Positions 5,930 to 10,214 of a stretch of DNA of 10,214 bases are shown one piece after another. The translations under genes were made by a program, and so were the position numbers. Positions within the stretch are counted from its first letter, which is position 1. Each line of letters begins with the position of its first letter. This DNA comes from CAVHXA01 sp963639765 (GTDB lineage Bacteria; Bacillota; Clostridia; Oscillospirales; Oscillospiraceae). The DNA is taken from assembly GCA_963639765.1 (NCBI GenBank), contig CAVHXA010000067.1:1-10214 (forward strand), written 5' to 3'. Below the pieces are notes generated by a model that had not been told where the DNA came from, made no database searches, and worked only from the letters and a program-made list of their open reading frames with translations.

Positions 5930-7186
5930 TTATTCTTGAATATCCGTGACCGCGCCGATGAAAATCGGGAGGCCGGTAGCATCGTCGATGATGGCATAGA
6001 CAAACGGTCGGTCGAGGACAATACTGTATACGTCGCCTTCGGAAGCATCGGGTACCTCAATCGCGGTCGCCGCGCCGGCTTTCGTACCCTTTTCGTCCAC
6101 GGCGATATACGCCTTGTGAAGCACACGGCTGATATAGATATTCCCATCCGGAGAATGACCGAGCCCGGAGAAGTCCGCAAGCTCCTCGTCAAACGGCACG
6201 GTAATGCCGAGGGCTTTCAGTGCGCCGCTCATTTCGATATCATAATCATAGGCAAATTTCGGCATGGCTGTCTGCACAAGTACCTCTGTGGGGTTTTTTA
6301 CCGTATTGAGAAATCCTTCACCGGTCAGAGAGGCAATGTAGTCATCCAGTGCGATTCCTTCATTCGGAAGGAGTGCTGCAAAGCTGTAGCCGCTCTTATA
6401 CGGTTTTATAAATCCGGTCGCATTCCCATCGTCCAGATAGAGGATCTCAGACGAATACATCATGGAAACGGTTCTCTCTGTACCGTCGATAGCTGTAAAT
6501 GTTCCATCACTTACCTCGTGCTCATAGTAGATATTTTGCCACTCCGCATCGAACAGCACAGCATTGACAAGATACATGACGGCATAGGGGTCGAGATCCT
6601 CGTCATCGATGATATCATCAATCATGCCGTTGGTGTTCTCCTTGACCCAGTTGTTGATATCCCGCAGCGTTTGTTCATCAAAGGCCGATTTGTATGCCGC
6701 AGCGCCGTAGTAATCGGCGTTCTTCTGCAGAAAGTCCTCTTCCACCGTGAAGTTGCTGTCTCGGAACCAGATGGAGTTGGCGATGGTCAGCATCGCTTTC
6801 TCGTCTGCATGCAGAGCGTTTGCATAGGCATGGAGATATTCATTGAGATCCTCTATTGGAATTCCACCGCCCAGCAGGGCTTCCATCTGTGCTAGCGTTT
6901 CGCCTTCTGCTCCGTTTGCGGTCATGGATAGGGCCAGCAGGACCGACAGCGGTGAAATGAGACTGTTCTCGTCGTCGTCCAGCGTGTTCTGGAACAGGCG
7001 GATGGCGAAGTCTGCCGTTCCGGCGATAAAGGCATCGTCTGCCGGTTTGTCGGAGATCTGCTCCGATGTGATGTTTTTCATCAGGTCTTCTGCATCTGTC
7101 TTGGCTGAGCATCCTGTCAGGCTCAACAGTCCGCCTGACAAAAGCATCAGACAAAGAAGCAGGGCAAGGAATCGTTTTGTTCGCAT
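5930..7186 (-). CDS. Serpin-family protease inhibitor, predicted lipoprotein
   Basis: The 418-aa product is a full-length serpin. The N-terminus has a signal peptide ending in a lipobox (LTGC, Cys26), so it should be lipid-anchored outside the membrane. Serpin hallmarks appear in order: LISPLSVLLALSMTANGAEG (helix B region), NSIWFRDSNF, NAVLFDAEWQ, then VLHKAYIAVDEKGTKAGAAT (hinge) and DRPFVYAIIDDATGLPIFIG near the C-terminus. The hinge has small residues at P12-P9 (A-G-A-A), typical of inhibitory serpins. Counting 17 residues from Glu365 puts P1-P1' at about Ala381-Ser382. A small P1 suggests elastase-like targets, as described for some gut commensal serpins; this is an inference. Two adjacent ATGs and an in-frame GTG could start the gene. 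I chose the second ATG because AGAGG lies eight bases before it; the alternatives add one to three residues. Confidence 0.92.
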   Translation of the reverse strand: MRTKRFLALLLCLMLLSGGLLSLTGCSAKTDAEDLMKNITSEQISDKPADDAFIAGTADFAIRLFQNTLDDDENSLISPLSVLLALSMTANGAEGETLAQMEALLGGGIPIEDLNEYLHAYANALHADEKAMLTIANSIWFRDSNFTVEEDFLQKNADYYGAAAYKSAFDEQTLRDINNWVKENTNGMIDDIIDDEDLDPYAVMYLVNAVLFDAEWQNIYYEHEVSDGTFTAIDGTERTVSMMYSSEILYLDDGNATGFIKPYKSGYSFAALLPNEGIALDDYIASLTGEGFLNTVKNPTEVLVQTAMPKFAYDYDIEMSGALKALGITVPFDEELADFSGLGHSPDGNIYISRVLHKAYIAVDEKGTKAGAATAIEVPDASEGDVYSIVLDRPFVYAIIDDATGLPIFIGAVTDIQE

Positions 7187-7500
7187 CATAAGCACCTCTT
7201 TCTGTTTTGTGTGTGAAATGCATCTGTCCGGTTCATTGATTTTTTCTGGGGCAGAAATTCAAATCCTTCAACCCTTCCGTCGCTGATTTCCGTTTTCCTT
7301 CCGCACAGGTTGGCGTACCGCTGCTCACGCGTCACCAGAGAGACCGTATTTCCACGGCGGTTGATTGCGTGCAGCAGCTCCATCAGGAACAAGCCGCCTG
7401 TTCGACACGGCTTATAAAAGGCAACAGGACATCGAACCGTCGCCGTCAGTTATTTCGGATTGTTCCGCCAATCGTGCCAGCAGCGCTACACAAGATCTCT
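7186..7500 (-). pseudogene. Decayed 3' end of an ABC-transporter ATPase gene
   Basis: A minus-strand frame ending at the serpin start reads FLMELLHAINRRGNTVSLVT then REQRYANLCGRKTEISDGRV. This matches the region after Walker B of LolD/MacB-type ABC ATPases, where the family has a VTHE H-loop followed by YA...DR...DGR. The H-loop His is replaced by Arg. Upstream, in mixed frames, come RNNPK, a stop, LTA, and TGG, plus CVALLAR in a third frame. These align with the usual ARA-NNPK-LTADEPTGNLD-TG signature and Walker B region, but the DEPTG core is lost. No Walker A is present. It is therefore a 5'-truncated, frameshifted remnant with no function expected. It overlaps the ribosome binding region of the serpin gene. 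Confidence 0.65.
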
Positions 7501-7538
7501 TCAAAAGTTTATGGGTTATCTTGCGTGTCACCACTGAA

Positions 7539-7923
7539 TCACGGCACGCTTTTCTCGGCAAGAGCTGCGTCCGGCAATTCCCAAATCGTGAAGTATTTCC
7601 AATAAACCTCAGAGGAAATCACGGCTGTGTGTACCGTCAGCAAACAGATATCCGCTGCCGCTCTGCTCTACGAAGTCCATACCCGTTTTTTCCTGAAAAT
7701 AGTCCAATAGTTCCGGACACTCTCCGCGCATGGAAATGTATACGCCGGATCCATCTTCAACTTCCACATAGGGCTTGCTTTCGGAAATCTGTACTGCCGC
7801 GATCAGATACGGAACAGGATTGCCGCACTGGAATATCGCCGCTCTATGCAAATAAAGCATGGCTGCCGCAAAGATGGCAAGGGCCACAAGCACCCCCGCA
7901 GACAACAGTCTGACCTTTTTCAT
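7539..7923 (-). pseudogene. Small membrane-anchored protein gene broken by one frameshift
   Basis: The frame starts at an ATG with GGAGGTG seven bases upstream, 28 bp after mgtC. It encodes MKKVRLLSAGVLVALAIFAA, a single signal-anchor helix, then a soluble part (PYLIAAVQISESKPYVEVED, GVYISMRGECPELLDYFQEK, SGYLFADGTHS). This frame stops at 7609-7611 after 104 residues. One frame over, the sequence continues at once as VISSEVYWKYFTIWELPDAA and ends at TGA (7539-7541), which looks like the true C-terminus. One extra base near 7623 explains the shift, and repair would give about 134 aa. It could be a recent mutation, a sequencing error or, less likely, recoding. The 104-aa form could still be made. 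I do not recognise the family. The position suggests cotranscription with mgtC. Confidence 0.65.
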
Positions 7924-7951
7924 ACCGGTACACCTCCAAACGTATGGGAAA

Positions 7952-8650
7952 TCATGTATCCACAACCGAACACACCCCTTCGATCTGTCGGAGCGCTTCG
8001 AGCAGCAGTGTGCGGTTTGAGTCGTGGCCATTTCTTTGGATATCGATAAAGGTGCCGTTGATTGGACTCGGATGCGCGGAAAAATGTTCCCAGCTTGTCA
8101 GATTCCAGCCGTGCGCATGGATCACGCCGAGAATGGAGGAGAAGGGCACCGTCTCCCTGTACTCGATATAAAACCGCATGACCGCCGAATCCTTGAGGTA
8201 ACGCCCGTCCAGACGATTGAGAATGACGATCACAATAAACAGAACGATGCACAGGATAACGGCAAGCTCATAGAATCCGCTGCCGATGACCAACCCCATA
8301 CAGGCGGAGGCCCATAACCCGGCGGCGGTCGTCAGTCCCTTGACATGCTGTCCGCGCTGATGTCCGGTAATCAGAATGCTCCCGGCTCCCAGAAAACCAA
8401 CGCCGCTGACGACCTGTGCGCCGAGCCTAGCCGGGTCTGCATCGGCATTGAAAACGGCCAGCAGATACTGGTTCAGAATCATGATGGAGGCTGCGGCAAT
8501 GCAGACCACAATATGCGTGCGCAGACCGGCGGCATGCCGGTTTTTGCTGCGCTCATAGCCGATAACCGCGCTGCAGGCAACTGCCAGCGCAAAACGCAGC
8601 AGGACAGACAGGAGTGTCAGCTCCCGGAATGGATTCAATGCTGCAAGCAT
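7952..8650 (-). CDS. mgtC: MgtC/SapB-family membrane protein
   Basis: This 232-aa protein belongs to the MgtC/SapB family. MgtC proteins support growth at low magnesium and, in Salmonella, modulate the F-type ATP synthase; they are not themselves proven magnesium transporters. The N-terminal two thirds is hydrophobic, with about five predicted helices starting near residue 11. Family motifs are clear: IGYERSKNRHAAGLRTHIVV (30-49), then VSGVGFLGAGSILI and VKGLTTAAGLWASA. The C-terminal 80 residues or so are soluble and resemble the ACT-like domain of longer MgtC proteins (GVIHAHGWNL, ALRQIEGVCSV). GGGAGGTG lies eight bases before the ATG. A 250-base leader with promoter, leader ORF and terminator precedes it, so expression is probably controlled by attenuation. 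I could not match the leader to the M-box magnesium riboswitch. The symbol reflects family membership only. Confidence 0.9.
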   Translation of the reverse strand: MLAALNPFRELTLLSVLLRFALAVACSAVIGYERSKNRHAAGLRTHIVVCIAAASIMILNQYLLAVFNADADPARLGAQVVSGVGFLGAGSILITGHQRGQHVKGLTTAAGLWASACMGLVIGSGFYELAVILCIVLFIVIVILNRLDGRYLKDSAVMRFYIEYRETVPFSSILGVIHAHGWNLTSWEHFSAHPSPINGTFIDIQRNGHDSNRTLLLEALRQIEGVCSVVDT

Positions 8651-8700
8651 TAGGGTAGCACCTCCCGTATTTCCGGTTTCATGCGCAGCAACGGTGCGCA

Positions 8701-8749
8701 GATATAAAAAGACACATAAGTCGGCGCTTGTGTGCCCGGCTTATGTGTC
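8701..8749 (-). terminator. Intrinsic terminator in the mgtC leader (attenuator)
   Basis: On the minus strand GACACATAAG (8740-8749) pairs perfectly with CTTATGTGTC (8711-8720), and CGG/CCG can extend the stem inward. TTTTTATAT follows directly. This is a strong intrinsic terminator on the minus strand only. It lies downstream of the promoter at 8902-8929 and about 50 bases before the mgtC start, so it must be bypassed for mgtC to be transcribed. Confidence 0.85.
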
Positions 8750-8845
8750 AATCGGAACAATTTTGCTGTATTCTCTCCGTGATCGGGAGCCGCACCAATA
8801 CCGCATGTGCACAAAGCCGATGTTTCTGCTGTGAAAACGATACAT
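8741..8845 (-). CDS. Candidate 34-aa leader peptide of mgtC
   Basis: A short ORF inside the mgtC leader starts at an ATG preceded by GGGGGT about seven bases upstream. It runs 34 codons: MYRFHSRNIGFVH, then an aromatic and Arg-rich centre (RYWCGSRSRREYSK), then IVPIDT. The TAA stop (8741-8743) falls inside the 5' arm of the terminator. A ribosome finishing this ORF would cover that arm and block the terminator. Codons 9-13 overlap a segment (8809-8820) able to pair with the terminator loop. This is the layout of a translation-controlled attenuator, as for mgtL upstream of mgtA or mgtM/mgtP upstream of mgtC in Salmonella. The peptide resembles none of those that I know. Translation is inferred; the ribosome binding site is G-rich but not canonical. 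Confidence 0.5.
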   Translation of the reverse strand: MYRFHSRNIGFVHMRYWCGSRSRREYSKIVPIDT

Positions 8846-8901
8846 GGTAATACCCCCAATCCGGTCAAAGTTCAGTCGGATCTCGACTGCTACACATATC
8901 C

Positions 8902-8929
8902 ATTATACCATAATCCGTCATAATGTCCA
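8902..8929 (-). promoter_or_regulatory. Promoter of the mgtC leader transcript
   Basis: On the minus strand TGGACA (-35, 8924-8929) and a perfect TATAAT (-10, 8902-8907) are 16 bases apart. It lies between the stop of the TIM-barrel gene (8997) and the leader ORF (8845). A start near 8895 would give a 5' leader of about 245 bases before mgtC. Confidence 0.7.
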
Positions 8930-8996
8930 TGGTTTTCGGTAACGCTCCTGTAACTTATTCACGAACAGCAAACGAGGCGCAAAGAGCTTTTGCATC

Positions 8997-9686
8997 TTAC
9001 TGCAGTGTCTTGCGATTTCGGTACTCCTTCATCATGCCGGAAAACAGTTCTGCTGTGGTGGGCGGCGTATAGGTTATGGCATTGGCTCCGGCTTCTATCG
9101 TGCGCAGAACTGTCTCACCCGTGGGTCCGCCGGTGGCGATGATGGGCAGGTCGGGATAGCGGGAACGGATGCTGCGTACCACCTCGGGTGTGTCCTGCGC
9201 GGCAGAAATATTGAAAATCGAGGCACCGGCGGCAAGACGAGCATCAACGTCTATCCGGTCATCCCAAACCGTGGTGACAACGGGAATGTCCACTGCCTGC
9301 GCAATGGCGGCGACATCCTCATCCGGCATGGGTGCATTCACAACGACTGCTATGGCCCCCTGTGCCTCGGCGTCGGTGGCCAGCAGAACCGAGCGATTGC
9401 CCTGCGTTATGCCGCCGCCGACCCCGCAAAAGACCGGTATGCTTGAGCCGGAGATAATGGAATCGGATATGACCTGCTGGGGCGTGAACGGATATACAGC
9501 CAGGACTGCATCTGCGTTGCAGTTGCGAATAATGGCAATGTCTGTGGTGAAAACAAGCGACTTGATTCTGCGCCCCCATATAATGATACCCCCGCACTCA
9601 CGAATCTCCTTCGGCATCTCCACAATGTTGTGCCGGAGCCTGCTCTGTATGCGCGGCATGTGCTTTGGCTTTTTCTGCGTCATCAT
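8997..9686 (-). CDS. Conserved TIM-barrel-type protein, often annotated as hydrolase
   Basis: The 229-aa product is a soluble alternating beta/alpha protein with a phosphate-binding pattern near its end. Recognisable segments are RIQSRLRHNIVEMPKEIREC, GGIIIWGRRIKSLVFTTDIA, AVYPFTP (64-70), IPVFCGVGGGITQG (83-96), AIAVVVNAPMP (111-121), IATGGPTGET (183-192) and GANAITYTPPTTAEL (200-214). They match a conserved clostridial family usually labelled simply 'hydrolase'. The ATGGPT and GANAIT segments sit where TIM-barrels such as the NanE, ThiG and IMP dehydrogenase types bind phosphate. No substrate is established, so I infer only a small-molecule enzyme. Two adjacent ATGs exist; AAAGGAGG is five bases before the first and eight before the second, so the N-terminus may be one residue shorter. 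It has its own promoter and stands apart from mgtC. Confidence 0.75.
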   Translation of the reverse strand: MMTQKKPKHMPRIQSRLRHNIVEMPKEIRECGGIIIWGRRIKSLVFTTDIAIIRNCNADAVLAVYPFTPQQVISDSIISGSSIPVFCGVGGGITQGNRSVLLATDAEAQGAIAVVVNAPMPDEDVAAIAQAVDIPVVTTVWDDRIDVDARLAAGASIFNISAAQDTPEVVRSIRSRYPDLPIIATGGPTGETVLRTIEAGANAITYTPPTTAELFSGMMKEYRNRKTLQ

Positions 9687-9735
9687 TAGCGCCTCCTTTG
9701 ATTTGAATTTGAAAACACGTATAAATAATCATCTT

Positions 9736-9764
9736 ATTATACACTATTTTGACGACCATTTAAA
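9736..9764 (-). promoter_or_regulatory. Promoter of the TIM-barrel gene
   Basis: A perfect TATAAT (-10, 9736-9741) lies 50 bases before the ATG on the minus strand, in a very AT-rich stretch. TTTAAA (9759-9764) is the best -35 at a 17-base spacing, matching four of six consensus positions. The -10 is convincing; the -35 is weak. Confidence 0.6.
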
Positions 9765-9782
9765 TACGTATTGTTAATTTAT

Positions 9783-9908
9783 CAAAGGAAACTACAGAGG
9801 GTTAACGCCAGAAAAGGCTTTGCCCAAACCGAATCGTTGGCTGGGATTGCCGCCATTGTCGTGCTGGTTTCTGCTCTTATGCCGGTTCTCTCCACTCATC
9901 TGCCCTGA
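9783..9908 (+). pseudogene. Fragment resembling a type IV prepilin N-terminus
   Basis: The plus strand encodes QRKLQRVNARKGFAQTESLA followed by GIAAIVVLVSALMPVLSTHLP and a TGA. It has the layout of a prepilin leader: basic residues, Gly before the cleavage site, Phe at +1, Glu at +5, then a hydrophobic helix ending near a Pro. It stops straight after the helix, so no pilin body follows, and no convincing start codon lies in frame (only a TTG at 9771 without a ribosome binding site). It is the only protein-like plus-strand reading in the window. It may be a remnant of a pseudopilin gene or a chance match. Confidence 0.3.
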
Positions 9909-10001
9909 ACTCGGGAGTGACCCGGGCAAAAGGATTATGGACGCGGGGTCGGCTATACGCGCTGCGGGCTACCCCCGATAATTGTCTTCGAATACCACAC
10001 A
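9909..10001. other. GC-rich intergenic stretch, nothing assigned
   Basis: This stretch contains an imperfect inverted repeat (CGGGGT near 9944, ACCCCCG near 9971) and no gene, RNA or promoter that I can support. It separates the prepilin-like fragment from the hairpin behind the SLH gene. Confidence 0.3.
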
Positions 10002-10038
10002 CAAGGAGTGCAAGCCCAACTCGAGCTTGCACTCCTTG
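10002..10038 (-). terminator. 13-bp perfect hairpin behind the SLH gene
   Basis: CAAGGAGTGCAAG (10002-10014) and CTTGCACTCCTTG (10026-10038) are exact inverse complements around 11 bases. The hairpin begins 43 bases after the SLH gene's stop. On the minus strand it is followed by TGTGTGTGG, not a T-run, so it may be a weak terminator or a transcript-stabilising 3' hairpin. On the plus strand it is followed by CGTTTAC. Confidence 0.55.
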
Positions 10039-10081
10039 CGTTTACAGTCAATATCTGTGATCTGTGATTCCGTGGGATGCG

Positions 10082-10214
10082 TTATTCTGCCTGTGCACGC
10101 CACAGGAACGTGACAATCTGGCCACGGGTACAGGTATCATCCGGCGCGAACAGACGGTTGCCGACACCCTCCGTCACGCCATGCTCTGTCGCCCAGGCAA
10201 CTGCTTTGGCGTAG
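10082..10214 (-). CDS. C-terminal end of an SLH-domain surface protein (partial)
   Basis: The gene enters from the right edge; only its last 43 residues are visible. They read YAKAVAWATEHGVTEGVGNR, then LFAPDDTCTRGQIVTFLWRA and QAE before TAA. This is the second half of an S-layer homology (SLH) repeat: the W-A...G...G..F.P...TR-Q...FLWR pattern is diagnostic. SLH domains bind pyruvylated secondary cell-wall polymers and hold proteins at the surface of Gram-positive cells. A C-terminal SLH repeat suggests that the missing part holds further repeats and an extracellular functional domain. A 13-bp hairpin follows the stop. The protein's activity cannot be judged from here. Confidence 0.9.
   Translation of the reverse strand, partial: YAKAVAWATEHGVTEGVGNRLFAPDDTCTRGQIVTFLWRAQAE

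Noticed and set aside
5936..6895. 319-codon plus-strand ORF opposite the serpin gene
   Set aside because: It is antisense to an unmistakable serpin, has no ribosome binding site and no recognisable domain. It is an open shadow caused by codon bias.
7924..8031. N-terminal extension of the frameshifted small protein to an upstream ATG at 8031
   Set aside because: It would overlap the end of mgtC out of frame; a strong GGAGGTG directly precedes the ATG at 7923, which is followed by a normal signal-anchor helix.
8651..8900. M-box (ykoK-type) magnesium riboswitch upstream of mgtC
   Set aside because: I could not identify the conserved M-box core. The visible structures are a leader ORF and a terminator. 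An Infernal search would settle it.
5161..9990. Shared 10-mer ATAATTGTCT at about 5161 and 9979
   Set aside because: The match ends after 10 bases and the flanks differ, so it is not evidence of a repeat or mobile element.
1..10214. CRISPR array, tRNA, rRNA, insertion sequence or phage genes
   Set aside because: I saw no regularly spaced repeats, no tRNA-like cloverleaf, and no transposase, integrase or phage protein motif in any frame.

Overview
The window looks like chromosomal DNA of an anaerobic gut-type Clostridia species, most likely in the Oscillospiraceae/Ruminococcaceae. This is an inference from gene content: a flavodoxin-rubredoxin fusion, a lipoprotein serpin, an SLH-domain surface protein, strong AGGAGG ribosome binding sites, TTG starts and moderate GC. 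I could not search any database, so species and family names rest on motifs read by eye.

Every convincing gene is on the minus strand, so the window is transcribed right to left. From the right edge: the last 43 residues of an SLH-domain protein (10082-10214) with a 13-bp hairpin behind it; a short plus-strand fragment resembling a prepilin N-terminus (9783-9908); a TIM-barrel-type conserved protein (8997-9686) with its own promoter; and an MgtC/SapB-family membrane protein (7952-8650). The MgtC leader holds a promoter, a 34-codon leader ORF and an intrinsic terminator, laid out like a transcription attenuator. Behind mgtC come a frameshifted small membrane protein gene (7539-7923) and the decayed end of an ABC-transporter ATPase gene (7186-7500).

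The middle holds a secreted lipoprotein serpin (5930-7186) followed by a flavodoxin-rubredoxin protein (5237-5866). Next is a tightly packed five-gene set: a 473-aa surface protein with signal peptide and C-terminal anchor helix, a 353-aa membrane-anchored protein with an Ig-like region, a 47-aa soluble protein, a 32-aa single-helix membrane peptide, and a YdcF/SanA-family protein (1599-2282). The two tiny genes are easy to miss, but spacing and continuity support them.

The left end (1-1598) is mostly decayed DNA. A gene of about 190 codons broken by frameshifts and an in-frame stop lies at 769-1347. One intact 102-aa hypothetical gene (334-642) has a candidate promoter, and a perfect 11-bp inverted repeat (71-102) sits just upstream of a gene whose start codon lies beyond the left edge.

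The most interesting element is the mgtC leader. Its leader ORF ends inside the terminator stem, and the terminator loop can pair with an earlier part of the leader ORF. That predicts translation-controlled transcription of mgtC, analogous in logic to the enterobacterial mgt leaders but with a peptide I do not recognise.
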